A DNA stretch of 10,049 nt, from assembly GCA_964522605.1 (NCBI GenBank), contig CAZFWV010000249.1:1-10049 (forward strand), in the 5' to 3' direction. Source of the stretch: CAVZLD01 sp964522605 (GTDB lineage: Bacteria > Planctomycetota > Planctomycetia > Pirellulales > Pirellulaceae). Position 1 is the stretch's first letter. Each line of letters starts with the position of its first letter. A program made the translations under genes and the position numbers. The notes under the pieces were generated by a model, which was not told where the DNA came from, did not search any database, and saw only the letters and a list, made by a program, of their open reading frames with translations. Below are positions 1 through 6,937 of the stretch, piece by piece.

Positions 1-161
1 TTTGGGGAACCGTCGCGCCGGAGGATTGGTCGCCACCGACTGACGAATGGATTGCCGAGGCACAGCGACGGAGCGATGCCTACGATGCCGGTGAGATGAC
101 GACCGCGCCCTGGTCCGAAGTTCGACAGCGGGTGCGACGCCAAGCGGGTCTGGATGAGTGA
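1..161 (+). CDS. Addiction-module antitoxin, RelB-like (3' end only)
   Basis: The C-terminal 52 residues of a small protein are read in frame from base 3 to the TGA at 159-161; the start lies outside the window. The tail contains DEWIAEAQRRSDAYDAGEM followed by PWSEVRQRVRR. This layout (W-I-x-E-x-x-R-R, an acidic stretch, then PWxEVxxRxR) is what I know from the short 'putative addiction module component' antitoxins (TIGR02574-like, usually 70-80 aa). In that family the protein neutralises a ParE/RelE toxin encoded just downstream and usually represses its own promoter. The pairing supports the call: the next frame starts at 154, inside this gene, with an 8-base overlap (ATGAGTGA), which is typical of translational coupling. 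The family is assigned from the tail alone, because the N-terminal half is missing. Confidence 0.72.
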   Translation, partial: WGTVAPEDWSPPTDEWIAEAQRRSDAYDAGEMTTAPWSEVRQRVRRQAGLDE

Positions 162-444
162 CCTAATTCTCAGCTCCGCTGCGGAGGAAGACTATGCCGA
201 AGCATTCGCATGGTATGCAGCGCACAGCGTCGAGGCGGCGGGACACTACGACGCAGCACTCGACGACGCTCTGGCGACGAGTGCCTCGGATCCGGAACGG
301 TGTCCGCTGTGCGACCAGCGACATCGCTTCTAACTCATGCGGCACTTCCCGTACCAAGTGATCTACAGGCAACACGACGCTCACTGGATCGTGATCGCCA
401 TCGCCCACACCTCGCGCAAGCCTCGATACTGGTCGCAACGGTAG
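154..444 (+). pseudogene. ParE/RelE-type toxin gene interrupted by an in-frame TAA
   Basis: From the ATG at 154 the frame runs 59 codons, meets TAA at 331-333, and continues without any frame change to TAG at 442-444. Ignoring the internal stop, the product would be 96 aa, the usual ParE/RelE length. It begins MSDLILSSAAEEDYAEAFAW, the helical N-terminus typical of plasmid-stabilisation toxins. After the stop it continues LMRHFPYQVIYRQHDAHWIV and ends IAHTSRKPRYWSQR, the conserved C-terminal strand and basic tail of the family. The interrupted codon lies between HRF and LMRHFPY, where a Tyr or similar residue is expected, so one base change (TAC or TAT to TAA) explains the break. The product would lose the catalytic C-terminal half and is probably inactive. 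A sequencing error or readthrough cannot be excluded. Internal initiation at the ATG at 336 would give only about 36 residues and seems unlikely to be functional. Confidence 0.75.
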
Positions 445-528
445 CCAGGGAACTTCAGATGAGGGCCGCCGCCAGCGAGAGTGATCCGGCCCAGCTGGCT
501 GCTTTCGCTGTTCGGTGGGATCCTATCT

Positions 529-555
529 GTGGGACGGATTGCCAATCCGTCCTAC
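529..555. repeat. Near-perfect palindrome (REP-like)
   Basis: Two perfect 10-base arms, GGACGGATTG at 532-541 and CAATCCGTCC at 543-552, flank a single C. Three more pairs (one a G-T wobble) extend the stem to 529-555. It sits between the broken toxin gene and the end of the minus-strand GH127 gene. It could act as a 3' stem-loop for the GH127 transcript, though no T-tract follows. I recall closely similar sequences scattered through Rhodopirellula-type genomes, which suggests a REP-like dispersed element rather than a gene-specific terminator; this was not checked. Confidence 0.7.
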
Positions 556-573
556 GAGGGGGACAGGTCAAAC

Positions 574-2745
574 TCACCGATGCGAGCTGGGGCAGGCACA
601 TGGAATCCAGACATCCATGTAAGCCAAACCGCGGTTGGCCCAGGCGTAGTAGGGGATCAACTCGATCTCCACGGTGCCGGTGGTGGGCATATCGAATCGA
701 GCAACTTCCATCCGACGATACAGTTCTCCTTCCTTCCACCGGTCAACATGTGCAGCGTTCGCTGAGCCAGCGTTTTCTTTCAACCAAAGCTGCTTGCCGA
801 CGTGGGTAAGCGCTGTGCCATGGAGTACGGTCACGCCGCCCAGGAAATCGTCGCGGTATTCCGGCGTAAACTGGACACCCGCAGCGAGAAAAACTCCGTT
901 CTTGCGGATTTCCTCGCCCCCTTCCTGCTTCGGCAATTCCAGGCAGTAGACGACCGGACCGCGCATGATGGCGACTCGGTCGCGCAGCTTGGTGATTTTC
1001 GGATTGGCCTCCATCAACCGCACCGGCATCGGAAAATCCAGTACGATTTCGTCACCGCGCGACCAATAACGACATAGTTCGAAATAGCTTCCCGGAACCG
1101 GTTGAAGATCGGTCTTGATGCCATCGACCATCACGGTTGGGTTTTCTGTCCAGCCGGGGATCCGGAAATGGAGTGAGATCGGCTTATGCGTCGCCACTTG
1201 ATCGATGGAGAGGGTGACTCGCCCATCCCAGGGATAATCAGTCGTCTGCGTCAAGCCGATGGGCGATCCATCCGCGAGAGTCGTCGACAACTTGCTGCCG
1301 CCGTAGAAGTTTACCCAGAGGTCACCGTCATCCGACGTGCTGTAGAACCAGTTGTGGATCTTGGCCGTGGTTCGCACAACGCTTGGCGGACAGCAAAAAC
1401 AGTTCATGAATTCCCATCGAACGCCGCTGCGGTGGTCAGGCACCAGACGTTTGGGATCTCGGCCATTCGTTTGCGGAATCTTCTCTCCCTCGGTTCCGTC
1501 CCAGCTTACGGGATTGCAGTAGAACCATCGTTCGCCCTGCAAATCGACTCCAGAATGGAGCGTGTTGAACATCATTCGCTCTGCCCAGTCAGCGTACTTT
1601 GCATCGCCGGTGAGCAGTAACATTCGGAAATTGAACATGCCCGTCCCGATGTTGGCACACGTTTCACTGTACAGATTTGGCTGCGCGTACGGTTCGTTGG
1701 CAAAATTCTCATGAACCTCGTCACCACGCGGTGATAGGGACTCGGAAAAGCGATCCATTGCGACTCCAAGCGTAATGTCCGTTTTCTTCTCGTGGATGTC
1801 CTTCCAGATCCGCTCAAGCGCCTCAAGGATCTCCTTGTCGCCCGTCTCGGCATAGAGATCTGCAGCCCCACAGTACAGGTAGTTTCCCGTAACCGCATGT
1901 CCCACTGCGATGCTTTCCTGCCGCAACGGAACTCGATCTTGAGTCTGATCCGTGCCCCCGTAGGCGTGATTGCGATCGGGATTTGGCCGGGTTCCGCGGT
2001 TGTCGATCATGATCCGCAGCAACTCGAGATATTTCGGCTCGCGTGTTGTGCGATACATTTCGGCCATTCCCATGAACGCAGATGGATTCCAGGGAAAGCG
2101 CGCCATCTTTGCGGGCTCTGCCTTCCATTGTGCGCAGAGGAAATCCGCCGTCTTGCTGGCGATACTCAGGAAGTTCTCTTTCCCGGTGGCGCGGTAGTGG
2201 ATGCAGGCCGCTGTGAGCAGATGCCCCATGTTGTACATTTCATGGGCGTTACTCCGCTGGAAACGTTGCGACGTGTCATGTCCGACGTTGGTGGAAATAT
2301 AGCCATCCGCGTCCTGCGCTCTGCCAATGATCTCGATCCATTCATCCATCTTCTGGTCGAGTTCAGCGTTCTTGTTGAGATTGTAGACGTGGGCCATCGC
2401 CTCGATCCACTTGTAGTTGTCCCCGTCGCCCCAAGGGCTGCCATGCTGATGCTCCTCGATTAGGCCGGCGGCATACTTGATTCGATTCAGGTTGGCGGTG
2501 CTCTCGCCTAACATCGCTTTTTCCAGCGCTGGCAGCATCCTGTTTGCGGCCAGCTCGAACCGCCTTGCCCAAAAACCATCCGTTAGTCGCGTATCCTGCA
2601 TCGAGATGCAGCGCAGCTTTCCATAAGGACTTTGCGAATTGTCGATCGAGGCCGCGTGATGGACCGGCGGGGCACCGTTGCCGTTCGACGCAGTAGTGAA
2701 TACGAGCACCAAGAAAACGCATGTGCGATGCGTTGCGGGTTTCAT
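574..2745 (-). CDS. Secreted GH127 (DUF1680) beta-L-arabinofuranosidase-like enzyme
   Basis: A 723-aa protein of the DUF1680/GH127 family, whose characterised members release beta-L-arabinofuranose from plant-type glycans using a zinc-bound cysteine nucleophile. The metal and catalytic motifs are intact. SETCANIG places Glu361 and Cys363, and MNCFCCPPS places Cys451 and Cys452, matching Glu338, Cys340, Cys417 (nucleophile) and Cys418 of HypBA1. Glu346 in HENF is the likely general acid/base by spacing. A helical (alpha/alpha)6 barrel fills roughly residues 45-480 and beta domains follow. The C-terminal YYAWANRG...MDVWIP is a family signature. An N-terminal signal peptide (about residues 1-25) predicts export. 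The ATG at 2745 is chosen because GGAG lies 6 bases upstream; an in-frame TTG at 2757 would put that ribosome site inside the gene. It is a single-gene unit with no sugar transporter or other glycosidase beside it. GH127-related subfamilies vary in specificity, so the exact substrate is uncertain. Confidence 0.93.
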   Translation of the reverse strand: MKPATHRTCVFLVLVFTTASNGNGAPPVHHAASIDNSQSPYGKLRCISMQDTRLTDGFWARRFELAANRMLPALEKAMLGESTANLNRIKYAAGLIEEHQHGSPWGDGDNYKWIEAMAHVYNLNKNAELDQKMDEWIEIIGRAQDADGYISTNVGHDTSQRFQRSNAHEMYNMGHLLTAACIHYRATGKENFLSIASKTADFLCAQWKAEPAKMARFPWNPSAFMGMAEMYRTTREPKYLELLRIMIDNRGTRPNPDRNHAYGGTDQTQDRVPLRQESIAVGHAVTGNYLYCGAADLYAETGDKEILEALERIWKDIHEKKTDITLGVAMDRFSESLSPRGDEVHENFANEPYAQPNLYSETCANIGTGMFNFRMLLLTGDAKYADWAERMMFNTLHSGVDLQGERWFYCNPVSWDGTEGEKIPQTNGRDPKRLVPDHRSGVRWEFMNCFCCPPSVVRTTAKIHNWFYSTSDDGDLWVNFYGGSKLSTTLADGSPIGLTQTTDYPWDGRVTLSIDQVATHKPISLHFRIPGWTENPTVMVDGIKTDLQPVPGSYFELCRYWSRGDEIVLDFPMPVRLMEANPKITKLRDRVAIMRGPVVYCLELPKQEGGEEIRKNGVFLAAGVQFTPEYRDDFLGGVTVLHGTALTHVGKQLWLKENAGSANAAHVDRWKEGELYRRMEVARFDMPTTGTVEIELIPYYAWANRGLAYMDVWIPCACPSSHR

Positions 2746-2751
2746 GCTTGT

Positions 2752-2755
2752 CTCC
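2752..2755 (-). promoter_or_regulatory. Ribosome binding site that fixes the GH127 start
   Basis: GGAG on the minus strand, 6 bases before the ATG at 2745. Because it overlaps the second codon of the alternative TTG start at 2757, it argues for the ATG. Confidence 0.7.
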
Positions 2756-2790
2756 AAGTTGGAGCAGGAGCGATTCGGTCTGACTCCATG

Positions 2791-2819
2791 ATCATAATCG
2801 TTGAAATCCAGGCAGCCAA
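2791..2819 (-). promoter_or_regulatory. Candidate sigma-70-type promoter for the GH127 gene
   Basis: On the minus strand, TTGGCT (2819-2814) and TATGAT (2796-2791) are separated by exactly 17 bases. The -10 box matches TATAAT at five of six positions, while the -35 matches only its TTG half well. Transcription would begin near 2784 and give a leader of about 40 bases. Planctomycete promoters are poorly characterised, so this rests only on similarity to the general bacterial consensus. Confidence 0.4.
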
Positions 2820-3052
2820 ACTCGCGTGCTGATCTTCCGCGTCACGAACAACGTGGTGACGGTTGCTCTGCATTTCTTTCAGCTGCCGGAGGAGACTCTA
2901 GAGGTAGCTCCTCATTCTGATCATCGGGCAAGACCAACTCGACGAATGCATCGGTTCGTGGCTTGAACGAGTTTCACATGTCACGCGACTCTCCGTGCTG
3001 TTTGCCCTGTCGCTGGGGTTTTGGCTGATTTACGCGGAAGACTCGGTGCAGC

Positions 3053-3302
3053 CATTTTAGCGAACCTCTGTACGTGCCGAGAATCTTGGTGCGGACGACC
3101 GAGAGACAAACTAAAATGACTCGGGCGCCTTCGGAAGAATCGGCGTTTGCTTGAACAAGCGACTTCCGCACAGGAGTGTGAGCAGCCATGCGCGGGCGAG
3201 AGTGTAATGGTTAAGCGCACGACAATGCCTTGACGAAATGGGCGCGAGTTGAGCATTTCGATTCTTCGTCTTCCTTGACCTGTTTGCGAACAGGCGCGTC
3301 AA
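3053..3302 (+). other. Stem-loop-rich leader upstream of the STN-repeat gene
   Basis: Several stem-loops follow each other here, all readable in plus-strand RNA. CATTTTAG (3053-3060) pairs with CTAAAATG (3111-3118) and encloses TCTTGGT/ACCGAGA (3084-3090/3098-3104). CGGAAG/CTTCCG (3132-3137/3163-3168) encloses GCTTG/CAAGC. TGCGC/GCGCA pairs at 3189-3193/3215-3219. CGAAATG/CATTTCG pairs at 3234-3240/3254-3260. CCTGTT-TGCG-AACAGG (3279-3294) is capped outside by TTGA/TCAA. The last structure ends 25 bases before the GTG start. It could be a structured 5' leader or an independent RNA. I recognise no known riboswitch or RNA family, and no clear promoter was found for it. Confidence 0.35.
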
Positions 3303-3316
3303 CATCGATTCCACAA

Positions 3317-3321
3317 AGGGG
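3317..3321 (+). promoter_or_regulatory. Ribosome binding site supporting a GTG start
   Basis: AGGGG lies 6 bases before the GTG at 3328. The next in-frame Met codons (residues 18-19) fall inside the signal peptide, so the GTG is the sensible start. Confidence 0.65.
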
Positions 3322-3327
3322 ACTGCT

Positions 3328-4959
3328 GTGAGCTGCATCTTGATTCGTCTTTCAGGTTGGTTTCTGTTCACTCTTGCAATGATGCTTCCGGTATGTGCAC
3401 AGGCACTCCCGCAATCAACTCCCCCACTCCCGGTCATCGCGGACGAACCAAAGACAATTGATCCGGTCGACGTTCTGCCTCCGCAGTTAGCAACCGCGGC
3501 GACTCACGATTTCTCTGATTCATCCTTGCGAGAAGTCGTTGCTTGGCTGCAGACCGAACACCGGTTGGTCGTACTCCTGGACAAGAATGCACTGGCGGAA
3601 ATTGGAGTTACTGCTGCAGAGCCGATTACCGATCGCCTCGTCGACGCGCCTCTTTACCTGCTTCTCAATCGCCTGCGATCTCTCGGGCTCGACTGGTATT
3701 ACGAAGACGACATCCTCTACATCACATCTCGTGAAGTGGCGGAGGAGCGCGCCACGACGTTGACTTACAATGTCGGAATCTTGCTCGATGCAGACTTCGA
3801 GCTGGACCGGCTCGAGGAGGTTATTGTGAGCACGGTCACGCCGAACACATGGGAAGACGTAGGTGGAGAAGGTGTCGTGAGCTCACTGGGTGACGTGCTG
3901 TTCATCCGGCAGAGCGACGACGTGCATCGCGAAGTCAAGGCGCTGCTTCAGGCATTGGATAAGCCCGGACGCCAGACATTTCTGAACGACCCGATGCAAC
4001 ACCTGCGCCTGCGTCAGAAGCTGCAAGAAAACGTCAGCGTCGATTTTCAGGATACACCTCTGGAAGCGGCGGTCCAACGACTGTCGGAGGAGGCGAGTAT
4101 TGACATTCGCCTGGATGTGCCTGCGTTGAGGAATGCACGAATTCGTGAGCGTGAGCCCGTGACGCTGAAACTGGTAGATCGTCGTTTGGAGACGGTTCTG
4201 CAGGCGATCGTCCTTGACCTGAATCTGACATGGGTGATTCGGGATGGAGTTCTTTGGATCACGAGCATTGACGAAGCGGAGGCCTATCTGAAGACTGCTG
4301 TCTATGACGTGCGAGATCTCTGCCGTGATGTGGATGAATCGGAGGCACTGATCAGCGCGATCACGTCGCAAGCGGAGCCGTCCTCCTGGGCCGAGGTGGG
4401 GGGTGAGGGTAGCATCCAGTATGCGAAACCGGGCATCCTTGTGATTGGACACCGCGAGCAAGTGCAACAGAAAGTTCTTCGTCTGCTCGAAACGTACCGC
4501 TCGGCGCTGAGAACTTCCAAACCGCGACAGCGGCGAGGTGAGGACCCCGACGAAGTGACCACCGTTTACTATCGCTTGCATGCGAATGTAGCGATGGATC
4601 TGTTGACGATGTTGCCCAGACTGGTGCGACCCGAGTCTTGGCAATCGGAAGAACGAACTGACGCACCCGGCACAATCTTGATCGTCTCGTCCGCTCCCGA
4701 ACTATCTCAAGCGGTGAGTGGGAGCACAAAAGGGAAGGAGATGGGTCAGTCTCCTTCGCAACTGGTCATCGAGCGCGCCGTACTGATTGTGCAACAAACC
4801 CGTGCGGCCCACCAAGAGATTGCCGAGGTCATTGTGCGCGTCGAGTCGGGCGATGCAAAGTCGTTTGGCGCCCCTGGCGGGATGGGGGCAGGGATGGGTG
4901 GTTTTGGAGGAGGGTTCTTCTCCGTCGATCGGGACGCTCCGCACAAATCGGTGAATTAG
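3328..4959 (+). CDS. Exported protein with three STN/secretin-N-like repeats and a Gly-rich tail
   Basis: A 543-aa protein starting at GTG. Residues 1-26 look like a signal peptide with a possible cleavage after AQA. Two long repeats follow. Each has an STN-like half (first about 59-135: REVVAWLQTEHRLVVLLDKN; second about 228-313: LEAAVQRLSEEASIDIRLDV) and then a module with a P-x-[ST]-W motif (TPNTWEDVGGEG at 171-182; EPSSWAEVGGEG at 350-361) ending in [DE]VHREVKALLQAL or EQVQQKVLRLLETY. A third, degenerate copy covers about 410-505 (RPESWQ, then GTILIVSS and AHQEIAEVI) without its own STN half. Residues 513-530 are Gly-rich. STN and N-domains occur in secretins and TonB-dependent receptors, where they sit in the periplasm and bind partners. 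No secretin barrel or TonB receptor domain is present, so this is not itself a pore. Similar proteins are, to my knowledge, common in planctomycetes but functionally uncharacterised. The stop codon overlaps the inverted repeat that begins at 4958. Confidence 0.8.
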   Translation: MSCILIRLSGWFLFTLAMMLPVCAQALPQSTPPLPVIADEPKTIDPVDVLPPQLATAATHDFSDSSLREVVAWLQTEHRLVVLLDKNALAEIGVTAAEPITDRLVDAPLYLLLNRLRSLGLDWYYEDDILYITSREVAEERATTLTYNVGILLDADFELDRLEEVIVSTVTPNTWEDVGGEGVVSSLGDVLFIRQSDDVHREVKALLQALDKPGRQTFLNDPMQHLRLRQKLQENVSVDFQDTPLEAAVQRLSEEASIDIRLDVPALRNARIREREPVTLKLVDRRLETVLQAIVLDLNLTWVIRDGVLWITSIDEAEAYLKTAVYDVRDLCRDVDESEALISAITSQAEPSSWAEVGGEGSIQYAKPGILVIGHREQVQQKVLRLLETYRSALRTSKPRQRRGEDPDEVTTVYYRLHANVAMDLLTMLPRLVRPESWQSEERTDAPGTILIVSSAPELSQAVSGSTKGKEMGQSPSQLVIERAVLIVQQTRAAHQEIAEVIVRVESGDAKSFGAPGGMGAGMGGFGGGFFSVDRDAPHKSVN

Positions 4960-5068
4960 AAGCGGTTTCACGACTGGGAGGGCGAGGCTCCTGCCGTGCC
5001 AAAGATGCGACGAACGCCGGCTCGACAGAAACCTCGCCCTCCCGAATCTCGGTTCGGAAACCGCTTCT
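4958..5068. repeat. Nested inverted repeat between convergent genes
   Basis: Outer arms AGAAGCGGTTTC (4958-4969) and GAAACCGCTTCT (5057-5068) are perfect 12-base complements. Inner arms GGGAGGGCGAGG (4976-4987) and CCTCGCCCTCCC (5032-5043) are also perfect, and imperfect pairing continues inward for about 13 bases. The spacers between the arms differ in length (6 and 13 bases). The element starts within the stop codon of the STN-repeat gene and lies before the end of the minus-strand MscS gene. It could stop transcription from both sides, although there is no clear T-tract. I recall the inner GGGAGGGCGAGG palindrome as a dispersed planctomycete repeat. Confidence 0.75.
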
Positions 5069-5111
5069 CGCCGACGCGCACTCGTGTGCAGTTCAACCTG
5101 CTTATCCTCGC

Positions 5112-5157
5112 GGGGTAACTTGCGACAGAGCGCCGCGTTGGCCCACGTCGCTACCCC
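5112..5157. repeat. Imperfect inverted repeat
   Basis: GGGGTA (5112-5117) pairs with TACCCC (5152-5157), and inside it GCGAC (5122-5126) pairs with GTCGC (5147-5151), with a 4-base bulge on the left arm. It lies 49 bases from the end of the MscS gene, so on the minus strand it is a candidate 3' stem-loop. No T-tract follows. Confidence 0.4.
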
Positions 5158-5205
5158 ATCAATGAATGCGGTGCTGCCTACTTCAACCCACGGCCAACAC
5201 GGTTG

Positions 5206-6639
5206 CTAACTTCCGTGCTCCCGGCCATTACCGGTCGCGGACAAGCTGGGTTCCTGGTAGACATGAATGTCCCGCTGCGGGAAGGGAATCGAGATTCCGT
5301 TCCGATCGAATTCGTCCTTCACCTGACGGGTGATATCCCAATAGACGGTCCAGTAATCGCTCGTTTTCGTCCATGGTCGACAGATGAAGTTGATCGAGGA
5401 GTCTCCCAATTCGTTCATCTGAACGACAGGCGCGGGTTCATCGAGGACCAGTTGATGCTGTTTGACAATCGATTCCAGAATCTCTTTCGCTCTGTCCACA
5501 TCGTCGTCGTAACCGATGCCAAACACCATATCCACTCGGCGTGTGTCGCTCGCGGTGGCATTCGTGATTGTTCCGCCCCAGATATCATTGTTGGGGACGA
5601 TCATGATCTTGTTGTCGAAGGTACGTATGTGGGTGGAGAAGAGCGAGACAGAATCGACGATTCCCGACACACTTGCCGCTTCGATCACGTCGCCCTCGTC
5701 AAACGGACGATAGGCGAGGATGAGCAGACCGCTGGCAAAGTTACTGAGTGTGTCCTGGAGCGCGAAGGCAACGACAAAGCCGGCAGCACCCACGGCAGCC
5801 AGCAAAGGCGCAATGTCGACTTCCAATGCTGCCAGAGAAACGATCAAGCCCACCAACATGATCACCTGCTTGACAAACTTGCCAAGAAAATTAACCAGCA
5901 ATTGGGAGGCGTTCTTCATGCGGGACGTGCCCCGGCGCACGAGCTTCGCCACGATGCTTGCCGCAAAATAAAAACCCACGAGGATCACCAGAAACTTGAC
6001 GATGTTCCATAACCAACGCTGACCACCCTGCTCGCTGACAAGCCATCCCTTGATCAAGGTCCAGGCCGTGCCCGTATCGGTCACGTCCAAGTCGATGCCA
6101 CTGATGGCCGAGATGTATTGTCGGTACGACTCAACCTCACCGCCTTTTTCCTCCAGCTCGTCGACAACCACGTTGAGCCGGTCGACCAGATGCGTCTGCT
6201 CGTCGCGGAGTTCCGGAATGGATTCGGCAAGTTCCAGCTTTCGCTCCTCCGCGACGGTGGCTTCCCCCTGCGGTTCTGCTGCCGTCTGCTCGTTCAACGA
6301 TTCGGTAGCACCGTCGGATTCGGCCGCTTCGACTTCTTCTTCCGTTTCAACCTTTTCCTGTTCCTCCTTGACGGCAATCTGTCGCTCTGCGATCTCCTGG
6401 ACCTTCATTTTCAATTCGTCACGCCAAGCATCCGCCTCGACGACCAATTCTTCCTTGGTCAGCGGCTTCACAAGAAGCTTCAGATTCTCGATGGGAATCT
6501 TTGCATCGGAAGCTGTAACCGCCTTCGGCTGCTCGCTGCCGTTCTGAGCATCATCTTGGGCCTGTGCCGGAGGCCCGCACGCGAATGCTGCCGCGACAAC
6601 AAATACCAGACTGCACCGGGATTTCCACTTCTTGCTCAT
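5206..6639 (-). CDS. MscS-family mechanosensitive channel with acidic coiled-coil N-terminus
   Basis: A 477-aa small-conductance mechanosensitive channel-type protein. Members open under membrane tension and release solutes during osmotic downshock. Residues 1-28 form a signal peptide ending PAQAQ. Residues about 60-170 are highly charged, Glu-rich and probably coiled-coil, and would lie in the periplasm. Membrane segments fall at about 208-231, 256-275 and 276-309. The third carries the MscS pore signature, AAVGAAGFVVAFALQDTLSN followed by FASGLLILAYRPFDEGD. Residues 310-360 form the beta domain (GIVDSVSLFSTHIRTFDN, IMIVPNNDIWGG) and the rest is the cytoplasmic alpha/beta part. The start at 6639 is preferred: GGAG lies 6 bases upstream and the signal peptide begins directly. 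Frames from Met codons at 6651 or 6732 add a tail with no signal-like features. E. coli MscS is 286 aa, so the extra length is almost all periplasmic. It appears to be monocistronic. Confidence 0.93.
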   Translation of the reverse strand: MSKKWKSRCSLVFVVAAAFACGPPAQAQDDAQNGSEQPKAVTASDAKIPIENLKLLVKPLTKEELVVEADAWRDELKMKVQEIAERQIAVKEEQEKVETEEEVEAAESDGATESLNEQTAAEPQGEATVAEERKLELAESIPELRDEQTHLVDRLNVVVDELEEKGGEVESYRQYISAISGIDLDVTDTGTAWTLIKGWLVSEQGGQRWLWNIVKFLVILVGFYFAASIVAKLVRRGTSRMKNASQLLVNFLGKFVKQVIMLVGLIVSLAALEVDIAPLLAAVGAAGFVVAFALQDTLSNFASGLLILAYRPFDEGDVIEAASVSGIVDSVSLFSTHIRTFDNKIMIVPNNDIWGGTITNATASDTRRVDMVFGIGYDDDVDRAKEILESIVKQHQLVLDEPAPVVQMNELGDSSINFICRPWTKTSDYWTVYWDITRQVKDEFDRNGISIPFPQRDIHVYQEPSLSATGNGREHGS

Positions 6640-6807
6640 GCGATTCTCCATGGACGGGACTCGATGTTGAGCCCGGATGAGATTCCTCAAAAGTTCGCTT
6701 CGAACCGACCTGACTCGAGGACAGGGTTCCATCTTTAGGATTCATTGCAAGGGGACTAGGGCAAGTTTTGTCGTCGCAGATTCTCGAGCAATCGAGCAAA
6801 ATCAAGT
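6640..6807. other. Upstream region of the MscS gene, no gene seen
   Basis: It holds a small perfect hairpin, GTTCG-CTT-CGAAC (6693-6705), and no convincing -35/-10 pair on the minus strand. An in-frame extension of the MscS gene covers 6652-6732 but shows no coding character. Beyond 6807 the tandem repeats begin. Confidence 0.4.
6646..6649 (-). promoter_or_regulatory. Ribosome binding site that fixes the MscS start
   Basis: GGAG on the minus strand, 6 bases before the ATG at 6639. It overlaps the in-frame ATG at 6651, for which no upstream ribosome site is visible. Confidence 0.65.
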
Positions 6808-6904
6808 AAGACACAGACCTTGCGAGCGCAGACTGGGGAGAATTCGGAGAACGCCTCTTTCGGAGAAGCTGTCAAGGCTGATTCTTTTTCTTTGCCTGCT
6901 TGAA
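6808..6904. repeat. Tandem direct repeat, copy 1 (period 130 bp)
   Basis: Bases 6808-6896 match 6938-7026 at 84 of 89 positions with no gaps, and a TTGAA at 6900-6904 recurs at 7030-7034. Read on the plus strand, the unit ends with a stem-loop: GCCT (6853-6856) pairs with AGGC (6875-6878) around CTTT-CGGA-GAAG (6857-6868). A T-rich run (6882-6893) follows, as in an intrinsic terminator. In the minus frame that reads LTASP.EA.S..SPVCARKV, all four base differences across that stretch change the amino acid, so it is probably not coding. Confidence 0.85.
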
Positions 6905-6937
6905 TAAGAATTGCTTGAACAAAAAGCGAGCAAGAGC

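Larger units (their letters stand above)
2746..3052. other. Left half of divergent intergenic region, no gene seen
   Basis: This stretch lies between the GH127 start and the structured leader region. It holds the GH127 ribosome site and candidate promoter. It also has a weak stem-loop at 2889-2913 (GAGGAG / CTCCTC) around the small palindrome CTCTAGAG. I see no reading frame with a ribosome site and recognisable protein on either strand. Confidence 0.5.

Noticed and set aside
1792..2463. Long plus-strand frame of 223 codons inside the GH127 gene, and similar antisense frames in the STN-repeat and MscS genes
   Set aside because: They lie opposite well-supported genes, lack ribosome sites and show no recognisable domain; they are a by-product of GC-rich codon usage.
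2745..2757. Longer GH127 reading frame starting at TTG 2757
   Set aside because: The GGAG ribosome site would lie inside the coding sequence and only four residues are gained; the ATG at 2745 has ideal spacing and starts the signal peptide directly.
6640..6732. 31-residue N-terminal extension of the MscS protein
   Set aside because: It would bury the signal peptide inside the protein, and no ribosome site precedes the ATG at 6732 or 6651, while GGAG stands 6 bases before the ATG at 6639.
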